Notes: generated from the letters alone by a model not told the origin. Shown: positions 38,581 through 50,550, counted from the first letter of the stretch. The stretch is 61,741 bases of DNA from Seison nebaliae (GCA_023231475.1 JALJEE010002461.1:1-61741), one strand, 5' to 3'. Numbers and translations are program-made.

Positions 38581-39258
38581 ATGACGAAATTGAGCGCAAA
38601 AGCTGGCAATATGCTGAACAAACTCTCATCATCCATTCAAGAAAAAGTCAATGGAAAAAATCCAATGATGCCTGACTCAAGAGCATCGACTCCAGCTAAT
38701 GGAGGAAAGACACAATCCAAAAATTACGGAATGGCTGGATATGGCGGTGGATATGGTGGTGGATATGGAGGTGGATATGGAGGTGGATATGGAGGTGGAT
38801 ATGATGGTGGATATGGAGGTGGATATGGTGGAAATAATGGAATGATGAATTATGGTCATCCAAGTTCATGTTGTTGTATGGTTTGCTGTACTGCACCACC
38901 TCCCCCAATGTGCTGCCCACCACCACCTCCAGTATGTTGTCCTCCACCTCCTCCTCCACCACCACCACCACCAGTTTGTTGTCCACCTAATTGTTGTTGT
39001 CAAGTTTGTTGTCCTACTCCTATGCCAATTCAACGTCCGATGCCGATGCCGATGCCGATGCCAATGCCAATGCCAATTCAACGACCAATGCCTATGCCGA
39101 TGCCTATGCCGATGCCAATGCCGATGGCACATCCATCATCATGCCAATGTGTAGTGTGCTGTCCTCCTCCACCTCCACCATGTCCTCCAACCTGCATATG
39201 TGAAACATGTTGCCAACGTCGAAGAGTCGTGACAACTATAACTACTGACTATTGTTGA
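38581..39258 (+). CDS. Gly-Tyr / Cys-Pro-rich low-complexity protein
   Basis: Single exon, 225 residues. A short polar N-terminus (MTKLSAKAGNMLNKLSSSIQ) is followed by about nine GYGG(G) repeats (codons ~55-85, a 12-bp DNA repeat), alternating CC-P runs (CCPPPPPVCC, CCPPNCCCQVCC), Met-Pro dipeptide runs interrupted by QRP, and a Cys-rich end (CQCVVCCPPPPPP, CICETCCQRRR). There is no signal peptide. The composition suggests a structural or scaffold-like protein, but no family is recognisable. The frame is uninterrupted, with intact start and stop. It is followed 0.5 kb downstream by a gene of the same compositional type, so the pair may have arisen by duplication and repeat expansion. Confidence 0.75.
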   Translation: MTKLSAKAGNMLNKLSSSIQEKVNGKNPMMPDSRASTPANGGKTQSKNYGMAGYGGGYGGGYGGGYGGGYGGGYDGGYGGGYGGNNGMMNYGHPSSCCCMVCCTAPPPPMCCPPPPPVCCPPPPPPPPPPPVCCPPNCCCQVCCPTPMPIQRPMPMPMPMPMPMPIQRPMPMPMPMPMPMPMAHPSSCQCVVCCPPPPPPCPPTCICETCCQRRRVVTTITTDYC

Positions 39259-39762
39259 TGAAAGTTTCAAAATATATTTTTCATTTTCTGACTATTTCCC
39301 GACAAGGACATTTCCTATTGAATTGTACAAATAAATTAATCTCCTTTTGAAACGTTTTTTGGTCGCTAAACTTCGATGATTGATATCTATTTCTCTAGTC
39401 TCGATAGTCATAATTTATGTGATTTAAAAAATAAGAGAATAACAATTTCTGATTTTTCATACTTAACGTTCGATCGACGATCATCAATTCTCCTTATCAT
39501 CTCTCAGCTATCTGCTATCTTCTAACTGATGATGATTTCATAACGGTAGGCAACGCACTTCCTAGTGGCCTTACTTCATGACGTCAATTGAGAGAGAATT
39601 AAACGGATTATCTCCCTTGAAACAAATGTGTTGACGTCAATTTCTTATTTGTTCAATTTGAACCAATATAAATTACTTCTTGTAGATTGAAAGACTTTAC
39701 TTGGATCGACAATTCAAAATTTCAAAGTTTTTTCCAAAGAAGTCAAATAAAATCATTGAAAA
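39259..39762. promoter_or_regulatory. Spacer and promoter region of the second Cys/Pro-rich gene
   Basis: About 500 bp without a gene. A CCAATATAAATT sequence gives a good TATA box (TATAAAT at 39667-39673), 96 bp upstream of the ATG at 39763. Two TGACGTCA-like palindromic sites (CATGACGTCAATTG near 39577 and TTGACGTCAATT near 39631) resemble CRE/bZIP sites. These are read from the sequence only. Confidence 0.5.
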
Positions 39763-40068
39763 ATGATGTCGCCACTTCAATATGCACTTTTGTGTGGTGG
39801 TCCTTTAGGTCCACATCTATTACAACCACCAATGGGCGGAGGAGGTTGCCCACCACCATGTTGTCCACCGCCACCATGCTGTCCACCACCACCATGCTGC
39901 CCACCACCACCACCACCATGTTGTCCTCCTCCACCACCACCACCACCACCACCACCACCACCACCACCACCACCGCCGCCACCATGTTGTATTCCTTGTT
40001 GTCCACCACCACCACCACCGCCACAACATGGTCCACAATGTTGCTGTTGTTGTTGTTGTTGTTGTTAA
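39763..40068 (+). CDS. Cys-Pro-rich low-complexity protein, 101 aa
   Basis: It starts MMSPLQYALLCGGPLGPHLL and continues as CC-P(n) repeats (CCPPPPCCPPPPCC, a long poly-Pro run, then CCIPCC), ending in a run of nine Cys before TAA. The DNA is a near-perfect CCA/CCG and TGT/TGC trinucleotide repeat, so all frames on both strands are open. I chose this frame because it has an ATG behind a TATA box and matches the composition of the gene at 38581. Length is likely variable between individuals through repeat slippage. Function unknown. Confidence 0.6.
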   Translation: MMSPLQYALLCGGPLGPHLLQPPMGGGGCPPPCCPPPPCCPPPPCCPPPPPPCCPPPPPPPPPPPPPPPPPPPPCCIPCCPPPPPPPQHGPQCCCCCCCCC

Positions 40069-40633
40069 GGAATGGTTACCATCAAGAACCAGAATCAAGC
40101 AAGAAATATTCTTCCGATAATTGGAAGAACATTAACAGATTATTATCCGCATTATAATTTTTTTCTTAATTTATTCACAATATTTTTTTTACAATTGGAG
40201 AGAATTTTACGTATCCTCTCCGTTACTTCCCACTAACATAGAATAGTGAATTATTTTCATTCAAACCAGTTACATATGTGTCATACATTTACCAGTTATA
40301 TGATCCCCGACGATTTTTTATCGATTTAGTTTATGAAACACATTTTACATTTCGACCAAAATCTTCTACTCTCAATCTCCGACAATTTAGGCCGAATTGT
40401 TAGCAGTACTCCGCTTTATTTAACATCTAGAGTAGAATTTATTCGATTTCAAAGAAATAATTTAAGATTCATATCTTTTTCTAAATTGAAATGTTCAAAT
40501 AAACTTTCCCATTTCATTTCCTTATTATCCTCTCCTTCCATGGTCGTCAATTATATGAGTTCCCTAAGTAAACAATCAACACATTGACTTGTCAATTCCA
40601 TCAAATTAAATTACTTTTTCTTCAATGTGAGAT
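40069..40633. other. Intergenic, nothing recognised
   Basis: AT-rich spacer. An 84-codon ATG frame at 40333-40587 has no recognisable motif and is probably chance. Confidence 0.45.
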
Positions 40634-41551
40634 ATGGGAGATTGTCTAACTCCAAATGAGAAGTTATTGATATCCGATCAGTTGTCTGATGAGGAGAAGA
40701 TACTTTGTTTTTCTGTTTGTCGTTTGTTCAATTCATCAACATCTTCAAATAAATGGAAGAAACCTAATGTTGGTGTCCTTACCCTTATCCGCCACACATC
40801 CATCAACATACTTACTTATTACATTTACTTCTTCTCCACTGACTTATCAATCAAATTGAAACAAGAAGTTTATTATCCATTCACCTTTTCAACATATTCA
40901 AATAACTTTTGTCAATTCTTTTCCGATACGAATACTGTTGGCATTCAATTCCACTGCAATGATGAATCAAAAATCTTCTCCCGATTTGTCGATCGAATTT
41001 CTCGTCATCGGGATATGAATAATAACAAATTTCTAACAACGACTCGTCGATCAAAAACCATTTCCACTCAACGTTCATCACTTTTCGATGACAGAATTAC
41101 GACAAATGAGAGAATATTATCACGAGATTCTCTATATCATTCCGTCAGAAAGAAACTCCAAAGAAGATCGTCAACTCTCCAACTGGAAATTCGAAATATT
41201 ATGAATCTGACTCCACCAGAAGAAGATGAGAAGAAGACGAGGCGAAAGTCCAAAATTAACAAATCTGATATTCAGTCAATGATTCTTGATGAAGAAAAAA
41301 CTGACAATATTCTAAAAGGTCGAACATATCATGATATTAATTCTCGCGAGATGACCAGACCAGCAACATTGCCTCGTAGAATGAGTGTGGTGGAAGAAGT
41401 TGCATCAAAAGAATTGGCAAAGAAAACACGTCCACTTTTCCTCAATCAACGACTGGAAAAGAAATTAATGGCCGCCCATAACAATTATGCATTAGAAGGT
41501 CATGACGATGATTGGAGTGATGATGACGAAAGTTATGGGAAATTGATATAA
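40634..41551 (+). CDS. Small EVH1 (WH1) protein with WASP/WAVE-like acidic tail
   Basis: Single exon, 305 residues. The first ~118 residues follow the WASP-type EVH1 pattern (NEKLLISDQL, ILCFSVCRLFNSS, VGVLTLIRH, YYIYFF, LKQEVYYPFTFSTYSNNFCQFF, GIQFHCNDESKIFSRFVDRI). A basic, Ser/Arg-rich middle follows. The end has a short amphipathic stretch (ELAKKTRPLFLNQRLEKKLM) and an acidic motif with tryptophan (HDDDWSDDDESY), similar to the Arp2/3-binding A motif of WASP and WAVE. I see no CRIB motif, no proline-rich region and no clear WH2 motif. WASP proteins drive actin branching; whether this one can is open. It is far shorter than WASP (~500 residues). Confidence 0.7.
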   Translation: MGDCLTPNEKLLISDQLSDEEKILCFSVCRLFNSSTSSNKWKKPNVGVLTLIRHTSINILTYYIYFFSTDLSIKLKQEVYYPFTFSTYSNNFCQFFSDTNTVGIQFHCNDESKIFSRFVDRISRHRDMNNNKFLTTTRRSKTISTQRSSLFDDRITTNERILSRDSLYHSVRKKLQRRSSTLQLEIRNIMNLTPPEEDEKKTRRKSKINKSDIQSMILDEEKTDNILKGRTYHDINSREMTRPATLPRRMSVVEEVASKELAKKTRPLFLNQRLEKKLMAAHNNYALEGHDDDWSDDDESYGKLI

Positions 41552-42180
41552 ATTTACAAAAATAAAGAAGAAAAAATATTTTTAAAATAATAATTTTTCA
41601 TTTAAAGATGAAATTTTCAGTTTTTAAAAAATTATTCAAAATACTTTCCAAACGATTCGTGGAAATGAAGACGAAAGAGAATTAGATCCATAACATGATA
41701 GAAAATACCACCAACTATTCAGAATTTTTTTCATGAAAATAAAAGTTTTAAGGTGCTAGTAATAAAAAGAACATCGGAGTAATGATAAGAGAGAGAAAAT
41801 TAAAGAATAATCTTGCAGATCTCGAAGCTATTAAAATGTGAGGGTAAATAATGGAAAAATGAATTTGGAGGAAATGAATTAAGAGAAAAGAAAAGACAAC
41901 TCTTTTTCTTCCAACAGAACTGAAGATAAATGATAATAAAATAAATAAAGAATAAAGATAGTCAGATATTTTGATGAAATTTATTGTTGTGATGATTGCA
42001 AAGCAACGTGTAGAGAATTTTCAGAAAATTTTAGAAGTTTCATTTTTTTTCGAGTAATCAATGAAGAATCTTCTCGAACACCACAAGAAAATATTTAACC
42101 ATTTACGCTGTTTTAACTCCCATTGATTTTTGGATGATTGCTGGCATTTTTTCGATCGATCTATTCAGACAATTTCTCAA
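41552..42180. other. Intergenic between convergent genes
   Basis: This 629-bp region lies between the EVH1 gene (+) and the reticulon gene (-). No gene or repeat is supported; it should hold both 3' UTRs. Confidence 0.5.
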
Positions 42181-44530
42181 TTAATTTAATGGGAGAATTT
42201 TAAAGTTAAACTTTGATTTGACATCATTGATTTTATCACCAACTTGTTTGATGCTTGAATCAATTTGTGATTGGTACATTTCATACGTTTTCGGTATAGT
42301 GAATGCAGCGATGACAACTGACAAGTTAAATTAGAAGAATTTTAAAAAAATTTAAATTTGTACCGAGAGCAATTAGAGTTGAGCCACTGAACCATTTGGC
42401 GATGAAGAGTGAGAGATAACAAATAATCATTACCTAAAAAATATGAGGAATATGATATGGAATGATGAGAATTCAAATCGAACTTTTACCGAAGTCCAAA
42501 TATCTTCGACGAGGAAGATCTTTCTAATTTTCTTGACAACTTTCAAGAAAACTTCGTGAAGTCGATCGAAATTCTCTTTCCATTCAGAATCAGACATCAG
42601 GAAATCTTGATGCATAATATGTCTGATATTGTGAGAAGGAAATTGAAGGAGAGAACTTTGATGAAAGAAGTTACCTGTATGGATGTTCCTGTGTTTGATT
42701 ATTATTGAAGACTTGGAACATGAGTTTGAAAGTGACATACGATACATTTAATCCCAAAACGACCAATGCGATTGTAGCGAATAAAGTGATTGAAGAGAAG
42801 TAATTGAAAGAGAGGAGTGTGAGCAGAGTAACAGCTAATACTGATCCACTCTTAATTGGATCTTTCCATTTGAAAATATCTGAAACTGGATGACGTGATA
42901 AAAGATAAAAAGATAATTCATAAAATCAATCAATTGTTAGAGGAGGAGAAGAAGAAGAATAAAAACCGCAATCGGGCACTTTTCCATCGGGGAACAATTG
43001 GCCTTGAAGTGATAAATTGAATAATTAGAGTGAAAATTTAAATAGTTTAATAAAATAGTTTAAAACTCTGGTAGTGCATTTGAAAAAGAATATATTTTCT
43101 TAAGTTTATTAATTTATCAATCTTTTCTGTTTTCTTCTACTCACTCATATCACAAATCGTTCACTTTACTATCATTGGAAATTACATTATTTCCATTCCA
43201 CTATTAACTATTGATATAGAGATCGATTCCATCATATGTGTTCGAACTCTCTTCTCTTCTCTTAGATACAATCAAGGAGTTACTCGTGCATTACATCCTA
43301 TTCACATGCATCTCATCAAACATTGCTCTTTATTCATTCGAAGTGCATTCCCTCTTCTATCATTCTCACTAACAATTCAAAAAATATTCTTATTCTACAT
43401 TCCTTACTCTCCAATTAAATTGGAATTAATTAGAGAATAATCTTCTTGTAACCACAACGCAATCTCATGCCGATTATTAATTCCCTCACTTATTCATAGC
43501 AATTGAATAAATTATTTGAAGGTTTTTTTTTGATAATAAAAATTTTTTTCGCTAACCAAACGATTCAAAGCAAGCATAACACGAATTCGTATTTTCTGTC
43601 CAAGTGAAGATTTAAAATAGTGACGTAAACCACAAAACAATTGATCGGGATGAAAATTAATGTGCAAATGGAAGATGGAACCCAAAAAAAAAAGGAAAAA
43701 TTAGACACAAAGAATTTGATGAATAAAACAATCCGAAGATGATACTACTTACTTTTCGTGTTTTCTACCATATCACCGATATTCTCCGACACCTTATCAG
43801 TTATTTCACTTATGATATTATTAGAAGTGTCTCCCACTTTCTCCAACATTTCACCCATGTTGTTCTCTAATTTCCGCGTTGTGTCATTGATTTGATCCAT
43901 TGTTTCACTTTTTGATTCTATTGTTTGACGAATTTTATCTGATAGGAAAAAGAGAAAAAGTAAAAATAATAATTTTGACCGATATATATATTTCTCCGAC
44001 AATAGCAACATGATCACAATAGCGAACTAGATGGAGAATTGGTGAGAATGGACAAACTGAAAGAAATTTAATGGAAATCTTTTTTAAAAAATCTCTTGAC
44101 TCTTGAGAAAAATGAAATAATAAATTTTACCTTCAATTGTTTCATTCTTCTTCTCTTCTTCTTCTTCTTCTTTAGATTCTACGGAAAGTGAAGACGGTGC
44201 TTCACCGTCAGACATATTAAACTTTCCTGAATTGACTGCATCGTCAACATTTTGTTCCTCTGAAATTTGCTCTGATCTACTTACCGTATCATCGGCAGGA
44301 TTAACTGCTTTTTCTTCTACTTGACTGATCTTTTCCTTTTTCGCTTCTTCTTCTTCTTCTTTATCTTCTTCTGATATTACGCCTGACACTATCGTCTTAT
44401 CTTGCAAACTATCATTCCTTGGCAAAGATAGATCTGTTCCATTGTCGTCAATGGCCAGTGTTATATCCGGTTTCTTAACCGCTGTCCATTCATTTTCCGA
44501 CAACGTCTGCTCCATATTTTCTTCACTCAT
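42181..44530 (-). CDS. RTN: Reticulon-family ER membrane-shaping protein
   Basis: Six exons, 44530-44131, 43938-43753, 42885-42675, 42622-42490, 42433-42364 and 42317-42181, join in phase to give about 378 residues. The N-terminal half is acidic and variable (runs of Glu) with a coiled-coil-like exon (TIESKSETMDQINDTTRKLE). The reticulon homology domain begins SDIFKWKDPIKSGSVLAVTL and carries the first hydrophobic hairpin, the loop (FDRLHEVFLKVVKKIRKIFL) and the second hairpin (IICYLSLFIAKWFSGSTLIA, VVIAAFTIPKTYEMYQSQID). It ends KFKNFKILPLN-like after a short polar tail (final residues KILPLN). Reticulons bend ER tubules. Its five introns all start with GTA, unlike most introns here. TTTCCTGTCAG ends one base before the ATG, so a 5' UTR splice or trans-splice acceptor is possible. 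Confidence 0.93.
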
Positions 44531-45857
44531 TCTGACAGGAAAGTTACTTAGGGAGGACAAGTAAATTGAGAAACTTGTGATAAATTTGTATGTTGTGAAC
44601 GGAAGAAAGATTCTTCTCTTCTTGTCGAATTGTAAAGAATAAATAGAAGAATGTTCGATTATTTCTATTAAACAGAAGTCAAAGGCTAAAGTTTCTTGGC
44701 GAATGAGCGTTAAAAGATCAGTTTGCTTCAGATAGTAAAAAGAACAAAAGAAAATTTCCTGTACGTTTCCAAATTACATAACTGCTTTCCTAATCACTTC
44801 CAATTGACGAACATACGAAGAATTTTCACACATATTTTTCAAATTAAGATTATTCGACTAGAAAATTAAGTTGAAGTAAAGAACATGTCGAAAGAAAAAA
44901 ATCAGTTATTTTAATGAGTTAATTCATTCGACCCAAATGTGGATGAGTCAATTCATTGGCACATATATCTACACTTGAAAAAGATGTTAAAGAAATTCCA
45001 ATTCCTAATTAAAAACCTAGCCTCCAATTTCCGGAACAAGAGATTGACTATAGGTCAAATATTTTACATTTCTTCTAGAAACATATTTGCACGTTCTATA
45101 TACATACATACCAATATAAACAAAAAATGTTAATTCTCCATAATGAATCATTAATATTTTCGAATTAACAAACACTCAGCTATTCAGTTCTAATGCGATA
45201 CGTCAAGTTGATACATGTAAATATTCGTTGTTCTTATTTCACAAAATTTCACTTTCAACTCTCTACTATCCATCGTCACTTATTAATTTTGACTTTCTCC
45301 CTTTCATCAAATAATTGTAGTTGGGGGAGAATTTGGATACTTTCCCATTTGTTCGACAAGAAATTAATTTTAGTTACAACTACTACTTCATCAGAGAAGA
45401 GATACATTAGGAAGAAAAAATAAACATCAAATTTGAATATGGACATCCAGCGCTCGACCATATGGTGATACGAATTATAATAGCGCATCATGTGTATCGG
45501 AGAGAACGATTCATTTGTGACGAAAGGAAGAGAGAAAATCTTAATTTGCATTTATTTATCGATCTTTCTTACACAAATGTAAATTCAGTTCGGCAATAAC
45601 ACGATGGAACATAAAAACTATAATTACAGTGTATCTGATGCGACCATCTATTATTCATCTTTCCAAACCTCTAAATCATTTCCTCACAATCAACTAATAC
45701 ATATGATATGATCGAACTTAGTTGAACGGTTCTTAAGAAATAAATAATTTAAAATTATAAATTTTTAATTTAAGCTTATTAAAAATCTTTGAATTTTAAT
45801 ACTCAATGATGAGATATCAGTCGATGCTATATATCAAAATTGCATGTTAATAGTAGA
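44531..45857. other. Intergenic between divergent reticulon and SEH1 genes
   Basis: About 1.3 kb. Frames of 60-90 codons here begin with non-ATG codons or lack protein-like composition. It should contain the reticulon (-) and SEH1 (+) promoters, and perhaps an upstream SEH1 exon. Confidence 0.5.
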
Positions 45858-47293
45858 ATGAATGCTGATAAGGATTGTAATATCGTTCCCAATATCCGGA
45901 ATGATATTAGTATTCGAGATACTGTCACTGATACTGTGACAGATATGTCGTTAAACGACAATGGGTCGAGAGTGGCCGTGATTGATTGCAAAGGAAAAAT
46001 TCTTGTGTATTCAGTGACACTTTCAAATCCGAAAATGTGGCAATTACAGAAACATAATATTATCGACTCAAAGCAAGTGAATAACGGTGCTTGGCGATTG
46101 GTTTGGGCTCCGTCGTCATTCGGGGAAATTATTTGTGTATGGAGTCCATACGAATCTCAAATTCATCTGTTCAAACTATGTGTATTGAATTCGGAACGAC
46201 AATGGAGACAATTCTACGAATTTGAATCACAATCTGAATCGGTTTATTATACTGACATCAAATTCTTTCCGCATCAAGTTTCGAAGAAATTGAAATTGAT
46301 GTTATGTCGAGATGATGGCGTAATTGAAGAGCGACAACATTTCATCGACAAACGGACATGTTCCTTCAACATCATTCAACGAATTGATCTCAAGAAATAT
46401 TTCGTTGATTTCGATTCAGGTATCAAGTTGAAATATCACATCTCTTTCAGTTCCTCTTCATTCTCATCAACTCTGATGATAGTCGGTATCGAATCACCTT
46501 CCATCCATTTGGAGAGTGATAGTTCAACTCTCGTATTCGCACATGTCCCGATCAACTCACAACATCATGAGACGAATATTCAAAAAGAAAATGACGAGGA
46601 CGAAGAACAATTGTCATTTGAACGAGAAGAAAATTCGTCGGAAGTGGAAGAACGATGGTGTATGTGGTCGAGACATCGGTTTGTCGATTCTACTTTCAAC
46701 TTCATCAAGAACAAATCAGAATTACATGGCGCAGATGAATTATTTTTGAATTGTCTAAAATCCAATGTCAATTCCATCACGATAGCACCATGTTTAGCTC
46801 GATCTTATCATATTTGTGCGATCGGATCCCGACGTTTATACATTTTCGCGTTAAAACCAATAATTCCCAAAAATGTCATCATCAAAGAAAATCAACCTAA
46901 CCTCACTACCGAGTTAATCTATTAATTGATAGAAAGTTTTATTAATTAAAATTTTTTTTTAATTTTTAAGTAAATTCTATTCGGGTGTTTGTGATTATGA
47001 AATTTACAATTTGGGAGTATTCTCTTCTCAGAACGATCAACCAATTTTCCAGATGAATTGGGATCTCACCGGAAATGTTCTGGCAACATCGAGTCAAGAC
47101 GGAAATGTACAAACGTGGAAAGGTTTTCAGTCATGTCTCTCATTCAAATTGATTTCTCGTTAAAGCAAATCATTTGAATAAATTTATGCCAGGGAAAAAA
47201 ATCAAATCAAAGAACTTGATCAATCGATTCGAATTAATGTCGTGCGATGTACAACCTACGATGAATTTATCGACGTTCACACAGGAATCATAA
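45858..47293 (+). CDS. SEH1L: SEH1-like WD-repeat nucleoporin
   Basis: Exons are 45858-46912, 46971-47122 and probably 47193-47293. WD-repeat landmarks include VTDMSLNDNGSRVAVIDCKG, AWRLVWAPSSFGEIICVWSP (the SVWRVxWAHPxFGQ block of SEH1) and, after the 58-bp intron, MNWDLTGNVLATSSQDGNVQ then TWK (the WNxTGTxLASSGDDGxVRLWK block). SEH1 is a beta-propeller of the Nup107-160 nuclear pore subcomplex and of GATOR2. The protein is divergent, with an acidic insertion (ENDEDEEQLSFEREE). The 3' end has two readings: an in-phase 70-bp intron (47123-47192) giving the end used here, or no splice and a stop at 47163. The first upstream ATG after a stop was used as start. Confidence 0.82.
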
Positions 47294-48124
47294 TTCCTTT
47301 ATTGAATAATAAGAAGAATTGTGAAGCAAGTTTATAAAAAGAACATCATTTCATGTTGACAAATTTCTGATTTGTTATATTATCTTCAATCGTTTTTATT
47401 TCCATTTCATTCGTGTTATGAGACCATCTGTCAAAAAGAAAAATAAAACACCGAATTAACACAATAAAATTGAAACGGATTGACAATTTCATTGGGAAGA
47501 GATTGAGAAAACAAGCAATATGAAATTTATCATCGTTCCAATCCAAAAACAAATTCGAGACTTGTCAATAGAACTACAAATTTCAATTACAATGTTTCTA
47601 CTACACAATATATGTCCAATTAAATTGTCTGATTAATTTTCATTGACATGTTTTTGGAGAAATCGAGAGATTATGTGTAGAAACAATTATTGAACTTTGG
47701 ATTTTTTTCGATAAATTAATTATTAACAAACGAATTAATATTATTATTATTGTTATTATTATTATTATAAGAAAGATTAATTGGCAGAATTAAAATGAGG
47801 AAAATATTTTTAGAAAAATTTTTTGTGTTGTTATTGAGAACAGGAGGAGGGGGGTCTTTGGAGGAAGATAAGATGAAAAAACATTTCGTAAAAATTTTGA
47901 TATGAAATCTCAATTATTTTCCTATCAATTCTAAAATTTCAATAGATTTCTCCCAATTCAAATTTGGAAAGAGGAGTGAAATTGAAGAAATGATTGGAAA
48001 GCAATCATTAATGACAACTGTCTAGTCTTAGTCGATCTTACAAGTAGTCTTCGTTAGTAGTCGTACATTCAACCTCACAATTTCAGCAAATAGCAACACT
48101 GTTTTATTAAGCGGAAGAGAAGAA
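47164..48124. other. Intergenic between convergent SEH1 and EF-hand genes
   Basis: The only notable element is an imperfect ATT trinucleotide repeat at about 47738-47768. No other gene is supported. The first ~130 bp may be the last SEH1 exon. Confidence 0.5.
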
Positions 48125-48430
48125 TTATGAAGATTTTTGTAATTCACTTCTGAGTTTTACCGTTTCCATATAGATTCGTTTAAATTCTTGAAGATCGATC
48201 TTGTTATTACCGTCGATATCAGCCATTTGAATCATCGATTCGATTTCTTCGTCGCTGAAATTACAACCGATTTCTCGATAAGCATTCTTCAATTCCGATT
48301 GATCGATTTTCCCCGAATTGTCTCGATCGAAGAACTTGAAGACTTGTAGAATCTTCTCGTCATCAACTCGGTCCCATTCTTTGTCGATTTTGCCAGTGGT
48401 TGGCTTCTTCTTGCTCAAACATTTCCCCAT
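48125..48430 (-). CDS. Two-EF-hand protein with N-terminal acylation signal
   Basis: Single exon, 101 residues. Both calcium loops are canonical: DRDNSGKIDQSE (residues 35-46) and DIDGNNKIDLQE (71-82), with the hydrophobic helix residues expected of calmodulin/troponin C relatives. The N-terminus is MGKCLSKKK, a good signal for myristoylation at Gly2 and palmitoylation at Cys4, with a basic patch, so the protein is probably membrane-tethered. It is half the length of calmodulin, and I cannot assign a named orthologue. TTTTCTGTTCTAG just upstream suggests a 5' UTR intron or trans-splice acceptor. Confidence 0.88.
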   Translation of the reverse strand: MGKCLSKKKPTTGKIDKEWDRVDDEKILQVFKFFDRDNSGKIDQSELKNAYREIGCNFSDEEIESMIQMADIDGNNKIDLQEFKRIYMETVKLRSELQKSS

Positions 48431-50517
48431 TATTTGGAAAGTAACAGTTAAATTATCCTTTCCCGCTCGGCTATTCTACTTATCTAGAACAGAAAATTAA
48501 ATTTATCGATATTTATTCTACATTTAACATATTAGGATTTCGTTTAATACGTATAACGGTTCTTCGAAATTTCATCAATTCTTATTTTTAGAAGATGCTG
48601 GTAAAGACACTAATTAAAAATATTTGTAAATTGAAGCGAATAATGCATGAAAATAGAAATCAATATTGAGTGGGCGGGTTGTGTAAAAATTGTGCTCCAA
48701 TCATATAACAATTGTTTAAGCATTTCGACTACTACATAAGGAAGAAGAGATACCTTCGACTTTAATCATTCTAATAAATTATCGTCGAAAATTTTAGAAA
48801 ATCATCGAAATTTATGATTTAATTGACTTGTGAATATGAATTATGGAATATTATTAGACGATAGTTATTCGACCATATTAAAAAGTTTTGGACAGTTTCT
48901 TTTATTAAGATTTGTTATTACTATAATTTGTACATTTCTATATTATTAAAATGATGGATCATCATTCTCATTGGATTGATGATCCGAATAATAGATGGTA
49001 TTCATCTGTTCTTCAACGAAGTTGTTGAACGTTAAAACTTCGTCAAATTTTACTGACTTCCATCTGCTTTTCTCTTTCGCTCTTTCCCAATGTGCTTCCC
49101 TCGACTTCTTAACTTTTTCATCCAACTCTTAATCGTCCATTATCATGAAAATGGTTATGAATATTATTTGTATTATTATCGTTTCTCTTCTTATTACATC
49201 ATAATGACCTTCGTTCTTCAACTATTGCCTCTTTAGCTTCTTCATCATCGTTTATTGAAAAGGAGGAAAACAGTGGAGAACATAATGCGCCACCAGTCAA
49301 TATGAGAATATTAATAATAAGAATTTACACAAATCATTTCCGATGATAGTGTATGCGAACATCACCAGTTTCCGAGGAGATGACATAATTGATTAATGAA
49401 CCTTTATCACTTAGAAAGAAAAGTGATATAAAATATTTGCTAAATACTCATTAATTGCAAGAAATTGTCAGACTCACATACGTCTCATCAATTTCATTAT
49501 TAGATAACTTATTGGACAAAATAACACATAATCAGATCGACTGTGAAATCATTTCTCCCAACTTATTGTACAATGTGCTTAAAAGAAGCATTGAAAATAT
49601 TATTTTTATTTTTTAAATATTCTGAAGTCGAAATTCTGTTTTTCTTATTTGGAAATAATGTAACATTATTTCGGAAATGGAACATCTTTTTTCTTCTCAA
49701 TATCAGATTTTACTAATCCTTAGACTATAGAAATCAAATTTTTTAGCATATATGAAATGTTCCCGTAAAATAGAATAATAGAAAAAGAAGATGATCTTCT
49801 TTGGGTATTACATCATTTTAGGATAACTATAAAAAGTTATTCCCAATCACATTAATGGATTCCAATTAGACGGTAGCGTAAAAGACAAGATGATAAGAGA
49901 TTATTATGGAATTAGATGAAGGAAAATTTCCCCAATTCCTTAAAAGAATTCTTATAATTATCGGGAATATGTACTGTCAAGAATGTTTTAGTTGACTTTT
50001 GATAATTTCTTATTTCATGATTTTTGAAAATATGGTAATTACGGTATCAGTTCTGACGAATCATTATAAATTCAGATTATATTGATTCATGAAAAAAATG
50101 AAGAACGCGTTTAGGTTTCATTGTAAGAATGAAGTCGTTTGGAAATCTAGACGTTTTGATGGAAACGGTAGGGAAAATTATTGATTAACTACGAATATTT
50201 CATAATAAAACTAAATGGGATAATCGTCCTCATCGAGGAGTGAGAAGATAGCAGATGTAAGAAACTAAACCAGTTCATTTATGCTTTTTCAGATATCTCT
50301 TTCTTTTTCATCCGTCAATCATTCACATTTACTTTCGGATTTTTTTCATCGTATTACTTCGTTTCCTTGTGGAGGTATTGTATCTGGGTAATGATAATGA
50401 TTCCATATGCGATGAGAAGGAAACATTCAAGTCCGGATAGATAATAAAGGATGCGTCATTTCTCTATTCATACAATCGAGTATTCGATAAGGGAAGTTCT
50501 ATACATAAAAATACGTC

Positions 50518-50550
<33 letters not shown>

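Noticed and set aside
38677-39203. Several other open frames on both strands across the Gly/Cys/Pro repeats
   Set aside because: They are open only because the DNA is a simple repeat lacking stop triplets; the plus-strand ATG frame has the supported start and composition.
39687-40157. Long Thr-rich, Val-rich and Trp-rich frames over the CCA repeat
   Set aside because: Repeat shadows of the 101-residue Cys/Pro frame; they start at non-ATG codons or lie antisense.
40333-40587. 84-codon ATG frame upstream of the EVH1 gene
   Set aside because: No motif, no signal peptide and composition like intergenic DNA.
42960-43020. Possible alternative first exon of reticulon (ATGGAAAAGTGCCCGATTGC)
   Set aside because: The only nearby donor gives the wrong phase for the next reticulon exon.
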